From Comamonas sp. JUb58 (GTDB lineage: Bacteria > Pseudomonadota > Gammaproteobacteria > Burkholderiales > Burkholderiaceae_C), in assembly GCF_004364775.1 (NCBI RefSeq), contig NZ_SOAL01000017.1:62001-126000 (forward strand): 64,000 bases of DNA. The letters are read 5' to 3'. Below the pieces are notes generated by a model. That model saw nothing but the letters and a program-made list of their open reading frames with translations, was not told the DNA's origin and did no database searches. Position 1 is the stretch's first letter. Each line of letters opens with the position of its first letter. A program made the translations under genes and the position numbers. This document shows, piece after piece, positions 15,126-22,332 of the stretch.

Positions 15126-15575
15126 ATGTCTCTCATCAAATCCGAAACCGCATCGCGTCGCCGTGGCGGCGTGACGCCCACCACTGCGGCTGTGGCCCAG
15201 GCGGTGATCTTGACTCTGCTGACCAAGCCCCTGGCCGTCGGCGACATCATCGAGCTGGACGAGCTGGATCCAGGCGTTCGCCTGGTGGATGCGCAGCTGA
15301 CCGGCGCCGGCCTGGACACCAACGCAACGCCCACCCTGGCATTTGCCATTGGTGAAATCAACGCTGCAGGCACTGACCTGGCTGTGACCTATGACACCGG
15401 CCTCAAGTGCGGCGGCGGCGTCAACGGCACGACCGCACGCCTGGCTACCGGTGGCGGCCTGGTGCAGCCTGCCAAGCTCTCGCGCAAGCTGGGCCTGAAG
15501 GTGACGGCTGCTGCCGCCACTGACGGCGCCACGGGCAACCGCCTGGTGGTGATCGCAGGCCTGGCCAGCCTGTAA
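15126..15575 (+). CDS. Probable head decoration or head-completion protein
   Basis: Encodes 149 residues, rich in Ala, Gly, Thr and Leu, with alternating hydrophobic beta-strand patterns (AVGDIIELDELDPGVRLVDAQLTG) and no charged coiled coil. Location directly after the major capsid gene is typical for decoration or head-fibre proteins in N4-gp56-type phages. CTGGAG precedes ATG 15126. I do not recognise a named family; the call rests on position and composition. Confidence 0.75.
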   Translation: MSLIKSETASRRRGGVTPTTAAVAQAVILTLLTKPLAVGDIIELDELDPGVRLVDAQLTGAGLDTNATPTLAFAIGEINAAGTDLAVTYDTGLKCGGGVNGTTARLATGGGLVQPAKLSRKLGLKVTAAAATDGATGNRLVVIAGLASL

Positions 15576-15585
15576 GGAGTGTGCC

Positions 15586-15999
15586 ATGAAGCTCATTCAC
15601 GCCCACCGCCGCTCTGCCCCTATCGAGGTTGAGCTCTTCGGCGAAGTCATCCAGTTCCAACCCGACGCGCGCGGCCGCATGGTGGCCGAGGTGGAGGATG
15701 GGCCCGTGGCTGCTCGCTTGCTGCAGATCAAGGAAGCGTATGTGCTGCTGAAGGACCTGGATGCTGAAGCGCAAGCCCAGGCCCAGGCTGACGCTCAGGC
15801 GAAGGAAGCTGCCGAAGCCAAGGCCCGCGCTCAGGCCGAGGCAGATGCAGCCGATGCTGCGGCCAAGGAAAAGGCGGCTGAAGCCGAGAAAGCCAAGGCT
15901 GATGAGGCCAAGGCTGCTGCTGAAGCTGCTGCCGCCCAGAAGGCTCAAACCGAGGCCGATACCTCCAAGCCTGCGGCCGGCCGCAAGAAGGCTGCCTGA
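15586..15999 (+). CDS. Head-associated protein with Ala/Lys/Glu/Gln helical tail
   Basis: Encodes 137 residues. The first ~60 residues form a small beta-rich module (IEVELFGEVIQFQPDARGRMVAEV). From about residue 62 on, the protein is a long Ala-Glu-Lys-Gln repeat helix, as in TolA-like or colicin linkers, ending in a Lys-rich tip. Such tails make extended single helices or coiled coils. AAGGAG lies before the ATG and the stop overlaps the next ATG (TGATG). The role is unknown; a head-completion or vertex spike part would fit. Confidence 0.75.
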   Translation: MKLIHAHRRSAPIEVELFGEVIQFQPDARGRMVAEVEDGPVAARLLQIKEAYVLLKDLDAEAQAQAQADAQAKEAAEAKARAQAEADAADAAAKEKAAEAEKAKADEAKAAAEAAAAQKAQTEADTSKPAAGRKKAA

Positions 16000-16562
16000 T
16001 GACCCCGTGGGAAGCTCTCTACCCTGATGTGATGCCTTGGATCAGCCCAGGCCGTGCAGAGCCAATGGTCGATCACCAGCTGCTGCGCAGCGCGCAGGCT
16101 TTCTGCCGTGCCACTCGCGCCTGGTGTGTCGACCTGGACCCCGTGCGCACCAGCGGTAGCGAGCTTTCCTATGACATCGACTTCCCAGGCGCTGCTGACC
16201 TGGTCCGACTCGAATCTGCCACCTTGGATGGTGACGAGCTGGAGGTGTGGCGCGCCGGCGGCGCCAAGAATAGCCTGTATGTGTTCACGCCGGAGCGCAA
16301 GACTGTCGAGCTGAGCCGGCCAGTGGGCGCCAATCGCACCCTGGTGCTGCGGGTGAGCGTGATGCCCTCCAACAAGGCCTACGGCATCGAGGACGAGCTT
16401 TTTGCCTCCTATGCCGAGGTGATTGCCCGTGGAGCGGTCGCACGCATCAACAGCGATGCGGCCATGGGCCAGTGGTTCGATGACGAGTGCGAGCGCATCA
16501 AGATCAAGACCTGGCGCGGCAATTCGTCCGCACGACCACGCGCTGTGGGGGTGGCGTTCTGA
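15999..16562 (+). CDS. Head-tail connector-type protein
   Basis: Encodes 187 residues. An N-terminal helix block (ALYPDVMPWISPGRAEPMVDHQLLRSAQAFCRATRAW) is followed by strands. This is typical for connector proteins of podoviruses that follow the capsid and decoration genes; no catalytic motif is seen. It is coupled by overlapping starts and stops to both neighbours (TGATG at 15997 and 16560), implying a fixed stoichiometry with the next protein. The specific family is not certain. Confidence 0.75.
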   Translation: MTPWEALYPDVMPWISPGRAEPMVDHQLLRSAQAFCRATRAWCVDLDPVRTSGSELSYDIDFPGAADLVRLESATLDGDELEVWRAGGAKNSLYVFTPERKTVELSRPVGANRTLVLRVSVMPSNKAYGIEDELFASYAEVIARGAVARINSDAAMGQWFDDECERIKIKTWRGNSSARPRAVGVAF

Positions 16563-17236
16563 TGGCACTCGACGGCGCAACCCTGATCCAGAAGCTTCGC
16601 GGGGAGCTGCAGGACGTGGATATGGACCGTTGGTCCCTGTCTGAGCTTGCTGACGCACTGAACCAGGCCGCCGATGAGGTGGCCATTCAGCGGCATGACC
16701 TGTTCGCGCGCACGGTGGAGCACAAGCTGCAGGCCGGCCCGCGCCAAGTCCTGCCTGAGGGCTGCTTTCGGCTGGTGGAAGCCATCGGCAACACGGGTGG
16801 AGGCCCCATTTCGCTGGTGGAAAGCCGCCGCGAGCTTGATGTGTCAGCGCCTGGCTGGATGACATCCCCAGGCCGTGAGCGCATCCGGCACTACATATAC
16901 GACCTGCGCGATCCCACCCACTTCTTTGTGTGGCCGCCTGCCGATGGCGTTAAGGCCAGTCTCGACCTGGTGGTGGTGGCCTATCCCCAGCGCATCGCCG
17001 CTGATGGCACCGGCGCCATTGACCTGGCCGATGTGTACGAATCTGCGCTGCTGAAGGGCGGCATTTGGAAGGCATACGCCAAGGATGCTGAATACGCCGG
17101 CAACGCCCAGATCATGCAACTGGCCTACAGCGCCTTCGCTTCCACCTTGACGGGTGACATCCGCGCCTCCGTCGTTTCTTCCCCCAATGGCACCGGTGTT
17201 GGCAACAAGGCCGACATCAGTGCCAGCACCCGTTAA
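16562..17236 (+). CDS. Tail adaptor protein (DUF6682-like, T7 gp11-type role)
   Basis: Encodes 224 residues. A helical N-terminus (GATLIQKLRGELQDVDMDRWSLSELADALNQ) is followed by beta segments and then a long C-terminal helix region (YESALLKGGIWKAYAKDAEYAG). This layout occurs in DUF6682-type phage proteins and in T7 gp11-type adaptors that join the portal to the nozzle. The call is by pattern and by position between connector and tail genes. ATG 16562 overlaps the preceding stop; the upstream extension to 16487 lies within that gene. Confidence 0.75.
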   Translation: MALDGATLIQKLRGELQDVDMDRWSLSELADALNQAADEVAIQRHDLFARTVEHKLQAGPRQVLPEGCFRLVEAIGNTGGGPISLVESRRELDVSAPGWMTSPGRERIRHYIYDLRDPTHFFVWPPADGVKASLDLVVVAYPQRIAADGTGAIDLADVYESALLKGGIWKAYAKDAEYAGNAQIMQLAYSAFASTLTGDIRASVVSSPNGTGVGNKADISASTR

Positions 17237-17251
17237 CCAAAGGAGATTCCA

Positions 17252-17686
17252 ATGCTCGGAGCTGTATTCGCCAATGACCTGGCAAAGCTGATTTTTCAAG
17301 GCCTGGCCATCGCTGGCCTTGCCGACAATGCGGCCAGCGGCGCGCTGACCAACCTGTATCTGTCCCTGCACACGGCCGACCCCTTGGCGGCCGGCACGCA
17401 GACGACCAGCGAGGTGAACTACACGGGCTATTCCCGCATCGCGTTGGTGCGCGGCCCCAGTGGCTGGACCGTGACCGGCAACGTGGTGAACCCCACCAAT
17501 ACGTCCGAGTTCCCAGAAATGACCGGCGGCACCAACCAGACAGCGTCCCATCTGTGTGTTGGCATCGCCGCAGCTGGCTCGGGCAAGGTGCTGGTACGCA
17601 TGACCATCACCCCCACCATCGAGTGCAAGCTCGGTGTGGTGCCGCGCATCCGCACCACCACGACGCTGACGCTGGTGACGAGCTAA
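17252..17686 (+). CDS. Phage tail fibre-type structural protein
   Basis: Encodes 144 residues. The stretch LYLSLHTADPLAAGTQTTSEV followed by YTGYSRIAL is characteristic of a small structural family usually annotated as phage tail fibre protein, found in many siphoviral and podoviral prophages. It is largely beta with Thr/Val-rich strands. AAGGAGA lies before ATG 17252. The exact place in the virion is unknown to me; most likely a tail or baseplate component. Confidence 0.82.
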   Translation: MLGAVFANDLAKLIFQGLAIAGLADNAASGALTNLYLSLHTADPLAAGTQTTSEVNYTGYSRIALVRGPSGWTVTGNVVNPTNTSEFPEMTGGTNQTASHLCVGIAAAGSGKVLVRMTITPTIECKLGVVPRIRTTTTLTLVTS

Positions 17687-17692
17687 GCCGTC

Positions 17693-18715
17693 ATGCTGTC
17701 TGCTTTCCCTCTGGCTGAGCTTGCCGCGTCCGAATTTGGCGCGGCAGACCTGGCCCGCGACCCACGCTACCACGCTGATGCAGTTGGCGGGGCGGATGTG
17801 CGCGTGCTGGCCGGAGCCCGTGGGCAGACGGTGGCAAATGTGGTGGGATCGGCCAGCATGGGCCAAGTAAGCAATCCTGCTCCTCAAGCAGTCAACAACA
17901 CCGATGGGCGGGGTGAGTGGCAGGTGTTGGCTGATGCAGGGCTCTCTGCAGTAACGCTGGCTACCGGTTCGAGTTTGCTGCGAATCGCGCCCAGTGCCAT
18001 TGGTGGATATGCCATGGAGGCGACTGCCACTGCGGTCATTGCGTTCATGGCTGTAGCTGACGGCACACTGGACTCTGACGCCTTTGCGCGTCTTGCTCTG
18101 GAGGCTGTCTCGGTCAGTTCAGTACTCGCGCACACATTCGGCTCAGCTGACCTGCGAATCTCTGCTGCCTGTGAGGGATCCATGGCGGTCTACGCCGTCA
18201 GCATTGCCAGCCTGGCAATAGCCACTGCCGCAAAAGTACAAGGCGTCTTCAATGGCCTGGCGCAAGCAGACATGAGGGTGATTGCACGCGCGTATGCCAG
18301 TGCAATGGCTGGGACTGATGGCATGGCACGCATGCAGCTGCAGTCGGCTGCAGTGGGCGTCTCAGGTGCCCAGGCAGCAGGAGCGGCCCAGGTGGAGCTC
18401 CAGAGCTTGGCGACAGGTGGCAGCTACATATTTATGCCCGGCACAGCAAGCGGGTTTTGGCAGGCCCTGTCCTTGGCTTACTCCAGTGCCTTGGCAAACC
18501 GAGCTGCTGCAGGTCGACTGAGTGTCGATTGCCGCGCTTATGGCCAGTCTGTCAGGAATGCCCAGGGTGTAGCCGCCATTCGCATTGATGCCCAAGCAGA
18601 ACGCGGCACCAACCGTCTCAATCAGATGCCGCAAGGCTACGCGCTGGTGAGCCGGCCCTTTGAGAACCGAGCAACAAGCCGCCCTGCGGAGCCGAGAGAG
18701 GCGGTGTCGACATGA
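17693..18715 (+). CDS. Repetitive alanine-rich tail protein, possible fibre
   Basis: Encodes 340 residues. Much of the protein (about 25-300) consists of loosely repeated short units with the shape G-x-A-x-L/V followed by alternating hydrophobic residues and Ala. Examples are GGADVRVLAGA, GSADLRISAAC, GLAQADMRVIARA, GMARMQLQSAA and GAAQVELQSLA. Such stacks often build beta-helices or beta-sandwich fibres. G+C varies along the gene. No signal peptide is present. It ends in ATGA overlap with the next gene. It is probably a side fibre or receptor-contact part. Confidence 0.72.
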   Translation: MLSAFPLAELAASEFGAADLARDPRYHADAVGGADVRVLAGARGQTVANVVGSASMGQVSNPAPQAVNNTDGRGEWQVLADAGLSAVTLATGSSLLRIAPSAIGGYAMEATATAVIAFMAVADGTLDSDAFARLALEAVSVSSVLAHTFGSADLRISAACEGSMAVYAVSIASLAIATAAKVQGVFNGLAQADMRVIARAYASAMAGTDGMARMQLQSAAVGVSGAQAAGAAQVELQSLATGGSYIFMPGTASGFWQALSLAYSSALANRAAAGRLSVDCRAYGQSVRNAQGVAAIRIDAQAERGTNRLNQMPQGYALVSRPFENRATSRPAEPREAVST

Positions 18716-19008
18716 TTCTTGAACGATACGAAAAACAGCCATGGGAGCGGAAGGACTTCGACCAGTCTTTCCAAGATTGGCTCAACGGTGGAGACATCCT
18801 GGACGAGGTGACTGCTACGGCCACCTGCCTGACGGATCCGCTTGATGCCTCTTTGGTGGTGGACAAGGTGGAATTTACCGCCGACCGGGTCAAGCTGTGG
18901 GTGTCAGGTGGCACCGATGGCCAACGCTACAAGGTGACCGTGCGGGCGACTACCCAGTTTGGCCGTCAGGACGAGTACGAGCTGATTTTCAAGGTGAAGG
19001 ACTCCTGA
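18712..19008 (+). CDS. Fibre-tail adaptor-like protein
   Basis: Encodes 98 residues. The C-terminal half (VKLWVSGGTDGQRYKVTVRATTQFGRQDEYEL) follows the pattern G-x-DG-x-x-Y-x-V-T-x-x-A-T-T-x-x-GR seen in small immunoglobulin-like phage proteins, often annotated as fibre-tail adaptors. The N-terminal DWLNGGDILDEVTATA is the usual companion strand. It lies between two fibre-type genes and overlaps both. Function is inferred from this family pattern. Confidence 0.75.
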   Translation: MILERYEKQPWERKDFDQSFQDWLNGGDILDEVTATATCLTDPLDASLVVDKVEFTADRVKLWVSGGTDGQRYKVTVRATTQFGRQDEYELIFKVKDS

Positions 19009-19622
19009 TGGCTCAGAAATTTATCAACGCTGGGCGCTTTGAGCTGCTGAGCGATCTTGCTGCTGGAGCGACGACCATCAATCTGGCCGCTGGCGGTGCA
19101 GCTTTGCCCGTGGCGAATGTAGGTACTGGGCAGCTGGGATCTGGTGGGGACTGGTTCCGCCTGGTGCTGCAGGACGCAAGCGGTCTTGAAATCGTAGCAG
19201 TGCGATCGCATGCCTCGGGCAGCGACCAGATGACCAATGTCCTGCGTGGCCAGGAAGGCACCACGGCCAGGGCATGGCTGGTAGGCACTGTGATCGCAAA
19301 CCGTTTCACGGCTGAGGATGCAGCGCGTGCCGCTGATAAGGCGTTTGATTCGCTGACGGGCACGCCCAGCACGCTGTCTGGATATGGCATCAATGAAGTT
19401 CACGGCTCAGCATCGTCCGTCATGACCTATGACGGCAGTGGCCGCGTCTCGACCGTCACAGAGGTGATTGATGGTGCGAACAAAGTGACCACGCTCTCCT
19501 ACAACGGCGACGACACAGTCAACACCGTAACAACGGTCTACCGTGGGCTTACACGCGTTGAGACCATGACTTATAGCAGCGGGCGCGTTACCGGATCCAC
19601 TTCTACCGAGGTACAAGCATGA
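19008..19622 (+). CDS. Tail protein with YD-repeat-like C-terminal segment
   Basis: Encodes 204 residues. The N-terminal ~130 residues include a domain found near phage fibre genes (FELLSDLAAGATTINLAAG, then VLRGQEGTTARAW). The last ~70 residues repeat a strand unit: SVMTYDGSGRVSTVTE, KVTTLSYNGDDTVNTVT, RVETMTYSSGRVTGST. This resembles YD repeats of Rhs proteins, in a short form of three units. The start ATG 19008 overlaps the preceding stop. It is likely a distal tail or fibre part. Confidence 0.75.
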   Translation: MAQKFINAGRFELLSDLAAGATTINLAAGGAALPVANVGTGQLGSGGDWFRLVLQDASGLEIVAVRSHASGSDQMTNVLRGQEGTTARAWLVGTVIANRFTAEDAARAADKAFDSLTGTPSTLSGYGINEVHGSASSVMTYDGSGRVSTVTEVIDGANKVTTLSYNGDDTVNTVTTVYRGLTRVETMTYSSGRVTGSTSTEVQA

Positions 19623-20320
19623 CAGCCCTACTCACTGCAATCATGAACGCGGTGCGAGCTCTCGCAACGCAGCTGACAAATTCCGTCACCAGCATCAACA
19701 ACAACACAAACACGGCCGTGTCGAATGCTCGCGGCGGTCCCAACTTGTGGGTATCGGGTGTTTCTGTTCCACAAGGGGCCATGGTTGTCTCGCCACTCGA
19801 TGGCGAGGTTTATCGACGCCTTACGGCAAGCGGTTCCGGTGCTACAGACCCTGCGAACGACCTCACAAACTACTTGGCTGTGAGCTATCGCCGAGTAACT
19901 GCACTATCGGCCACGGTATTTGCAAATGGGACTGCTGCTGCAGGGAGCTTTGCCAATGGGGCAACCAAGGTGGCAATCAATCTCGCGGTGGGTACACGAG
20001 GAAACTTGCTCAATATTTCTGGACGCGGCGCGGTTCAGTTCTTGGGTTTGACGAAGGCTTCGACAAATGGCGGGCAAGTTGAAATCTATGCTGATGGGCG
20101 CACTTTGTTCAATGATTCAGTAGCTCCAAATAATCAAGAAGTTGCTGTATTTGTGGGGGCATTTAGCGGCACCACCCCTGGGTCTACTTTTGTCCCAGCC
20201 TACTACGCAGTGCCGGCAGCGGGGATTGAGTTCAAGCGCTCGCTTCAGGTTTACTACACGCCAGCGACAACGTCAGCGACAGTGGGAGCGTTGGCTTACA
20301 TCGTAAGGGGGTCTGAGTGA
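19619..20320 (+). CDS. Probable fibre tip or receptor-binding protein
   Basis: Encodes 233 residues. A short helical N-terminus with a polar Asn/Thr stretch precedes LWVSGVSVPQGAMVVSPLDGEVYRR. This W-x-x-G-x-x-x-x-x-G-x-x-V-x-x-x-x-x-G-x-x-Y pattern is like small carbohydrate-binding modules of the chitin-binding type. The rest is beta-rich and G+C is lower than in neighbouring genes, as usual for host-contact parts under exchange. It overlaps both neighbours. The receptor is unknown. Confidence 0.68.
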   Translation: MTALLTAIMNAVRALATQLTNSVTSINNNTNTAVSNARGGPNLWVSGVSVPQGAMVVSPLDGEVYRRLTASGSGATDPANDLTNYLAVSYRRVTALSATVFANGTAAAGSFANGATKVAINLAVGTRGNLLNISGRGAVQFLGLTKASTNGGQVEIYADGRTLFNDSVAPNNQEVAVFVGAFSGTTPGSTFVPAYYAVPAAGIEFKRSLQVYYTPATTSATVGALAYIVRGSE

Positions 20321-20745
20321 TGATCGAGTATCAAATCGGCGGATTAATCATTCGTGAAATGTCTTCTCCTGTGGTCACGGTTGAGCTGCCGGCTGTCGTC
20401 ATTACCGGCATCACAGTCGACGAGGCCAACGCCGCGCGCGCCGTGATTGCACCCGACTTCCGCACCATGAAACTGCCAGTGGGCTCTGCTGTGACCATTG
20501 ATGTGGAATTGCAGTGGCAGGGCCAGCGCGTGTCCGGCTTTGGCGAGGAATTCGCCATGCCCATGCGCAGCACAGACGGATTGATGCGTCACATCGACAT
20601 CAAGTTTGTTGACGGCAGCGCGCAGTTCGTGGCCGCCATGAACGACAGCAAGCGCTGGGAGGTCACTCGCGAACTGATCAATAGCAACCTGCCACCCGAG
20701 GCCCACATGGATTTCGCGGGCATCACCATCACGGCGGTCGAATAA
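20320..20745 (+). CDS. Tail-region protein, unknown function
   Basis: Encodes 141 residues, mainly beta-strands (VTVELPAVVITGITVDEANAA, then AVTIDVELQWQGQRVSG), without recognised motif. It lies after the fibre genes and before the holin and may be a fibre chaperone or another tail component. I chose ATG 20320, inside the preceding stop (TGATG), rather than the GTG one codon upstream. No signal or membrane segment is present. Confidence 0.65.
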   Translation: MIEYQIGGLIIREMSSPVVTVELPAVVITGITVDEANAARAVIAPDFRTMKLPVGSAVTIDVELQWQGQRVSGFGEEFAMPMRSTDGLMRHIDIKFVDGSAQFVAAMNDSKRWEVTRELINSNLPPEAHMDFAGITITAVE

Positions 20746-21114
20746 ATGTCTGAAATTTTCAAAGAAGCCGCTGAATCCACCATCAGCACCTGGGGCCAGT
20801 GGATCGGCAAATCTATGACCTACGGGTCGGCAGGCGCTATGACATTTTTTGGTGCACTGAGTTCTGACCTTGTATTCGGTGCCCTGGGTGTCGGTGTGGC
20901 ACTGGCCGGCTATCTGCTCAACCGGTTCTACAAGCGAAAAGAGGACGCCCGGGCGAGTGTTCGCGCGCGCCGGGACCAGATCAGCTGGGAAATGTCCATG
21001 ATCGAGCGCTACGGCGAGGAGACCATGGTTATACGCTACGGATCCAACTGGCGCAAGCTGGGCAGCATGATCCGGACGGGCACCACCGACTTCGGAGCGC
21101 TGGCCAATGAGTGA
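20746..21114 (+). CDS. Holin
   Basis: Encodes 122 residues. Hydrophobic stretches at about 24-38 (GSAGAMTFFGALSS) and 40-58 (LVFGALGVGVALAGYLLNRF) are followed by a basic cytoplasmic tail (YKRKEDARASVRARR), the plan of class II/III phage holins. Holins accumulate in the inner membrane and trigger timed lysis. The gene is directly followed by the endolysin, overlapping by eight bases, and then by the spanins, which supports the role. Confidence 0.82.
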   Translation: MSEIFKEAAESTISTWGQWIGKSMTYGSAGAMTFFGALSSDLVFGALGVGVALAGYLLNRFYKRKEDARASVRARRDQISWEMSMIERYGEETMVIRYGSNWRKLGSMIRTGTTDFGALANE

Positions 21115-21742
21115 TTCCAAAGTCCCAAAGCTGCTGCAGAGCAGTGTTGTGGCCCTGATGCTGCTGATGGGCGCCGGCGGTGCCTACCTCGGGAACGAGG
21201 CGGCCATAAAGGAAGCTAACAGCAATGCGTATGTCAAGGCCGTGGCGGCCGACGAGACGACCTCCATGGCCGTCAAGATCGCCATGGTCATGGGCAACTA
21301 CTACGAGTCCAGCAACCGGCATATTGGCCGTCCATATGTCGACAAGGCCGGCCGTGGCGAGCCCCTGACGGTGTGCAACGGCGTCACTGGTGCCGGTGTC
21401 GTGCCGGGCAAGTACTACTCGCCCCAGGATTGCTACCAGCTGGAGCGCGCGCGCTACCTCATGACCGAGGCCGCTGTTGCGCCGCTGTTGCGCTACTGGG
21501 CAAGCTACGACCCGTTTGTGCAGGCCACCTTCATAGATTTTGGCTGGAACAAGCCCATATCGTCGTTCAGGACCAGCACCATGCGGGCCAAGGCCAATGC
21601 AGGGGACCTGCTGGGATCCTGCTCGGAGAACCCTCGATGGAACAAGGGTACTGTCAAGGGCGTGCTTACCGTGCTGCCCGGCCTGCAGACGCGCGGTGAT
21701 TCCAATGCCGAGCTATGCGCGGTGTGGAGGGTGCCAGCGTGA
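21107..21742 (+). CDS. Endolysin, lysozyme-like (GH24 type) with signal-anchor
   Basis: Encodes 211 residues. An N-terminal hydrophobic stretch (residues 9-28, LLQSSVVALMLLMGAGGAYL), without a cleavage site and rich in Gly/Ala, fits a SAR (signal-anchor-release) segment. The catalytic region contains YYESSNRHIGRPYVDKAG and LTVCNGVTGAG, in which Glu, Asp and Thr fit the GH24 lysozyme pattern; a later Cys-containing CSENPRWNKG is usual for this group. The enzyme cuts peptidoglycan after release from the membrane. It is the second gene of the lysis cassette. Confidence 0.87.
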   Translation: MSDSKVPKLLQSSVVALMLLMGAGGAYLGNEAAIKEANSNAYVKAVAADETTSMAVKIAMVMGNYYESSNRHIGRPYVDKAGRGEPLTVCNGVTGAGVVPGKYYSPQDCYQLERARYLMTEAAVAPLLRYWASYDPFVQATFIDFGWNKPISSFRTSTMRAKANAGDLLGSCSENPRWNKGTVKGVLTVLPGLQTRGDSNAELCAVWRVPA

Positions 21743-22329
21743 TAGTCGACCAGGTGACGGCGCCCATTCGCCTTTGGAGCTACGCGGCCGTGCTGCTGGC
21801 CGGCCTGGCCGCTGGTGCAGCAGCAGGCTGGCAGGTGCAGGCCTGGCGGCTGGGCACAACCATCGCAACCCTCAAGCAGGACCGCAGCGACCAGGCAGTG
21901 GCCGACCAACTCGCCACGCGCGAAAAAGAGCAGACAGACCGCCAGAAGGAGCAGCAGCATGCCACAGCCTCAAACACCAACGAAGCCCAATTTATCGCCG
22001 ACCTCAAAAAGCTGGCTGGGTCAGAAGCTCGGCGAGCTGATGACGCTGATCGGCGTGCTGATGAGTATCGGCGGCTGCGCGACGACTCCGCCAGACGGGA
22101 GGCCACTACCCGGGCCTGGGCCAAAGCCGAGTCCACGGCCCGTGACGATCTCGCAAATCGACTCGTCACCCTCGAAGGCCAGCTTGAGCGAGGGATCGGC
22201 GTGGTCGACGGCGGGCTCGTCGTGGTCGGCCGACTCCAAGGCGATCTTGAAAGGCGAGACGCTGAAGTCGCAGCCCAGCAGCGACAAATCCGCATCGAGC
22301 GGGAATTGAACGGATCTGAGAAGGACTGA
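21739..22329 (+). CDS. Inner-membrane spanin (Rz)
   Basis: Encodes 196 residues. One N-terminal membrane segment (about 13-30, SYAAVLLAGLAAGAAAGW) is followed by a long charged helical periplasmic domain (Gln, Asp, Arg rich), the standard Rz layout. With Rz1 it joins inner and outer membranes and disrupts the outer membrane at the end of lysis. GTG 21739 overlaps the endolysin stop and fits the usual short cytoplasmic N-terminus. The gene contains the complete Rz1 reading frame in the +1 frame. Confidence 0.85.
   Translation: MIVDQVTAPIRLWSYAAVLLAGLAAGAAAGWQVQAWRLGTTIATLKQDRSDQAVADQLATREKEQTDRQKEQQHATASNTNEAQFIADLKKLAGSEARRADDADRRADEYRRLRDDSARREATTRAWAKAESTARDDLANRLVTLEGQLERGIGVVDGGLVVVGRLQGDLERRDAEVAAQQRQIRIERELNGSEKD
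21959..22309 (+). CDS. Outer-membrane lipoprotein spanin (Rz1), nested in Rz
   Basis: Encodes 116 residues in a different frame, entirely inside the Rz gene. A signal sequence (LGELMTLIGVLMSIGGC) ends in a lipobox with Cys, and the mature part is rich in Pro and Ser (TTPPDGRPLPGPGPKPSP), as in Rz1. AAGGAG lies upstream of ATG 21959. The nested arrangement is well known for lambda Rz/Rz1. The signal peptide starts about 27 residues into the frame, so the true start could be an internal codon nearer the hydrophobic part. Confidence 0.82.
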   Translation: MPQPQTPTKPNLSPTSKSWLGQKLGELMTLIGVLMSIGGCATTPPDGRPLPGPGPKPSPRPVTISQIDSSPSKASLSEGSAWSTAGSSWSADSKAILKGETLKSQPSSDKSASSGN

Positions 22330-22332
22330 TTG

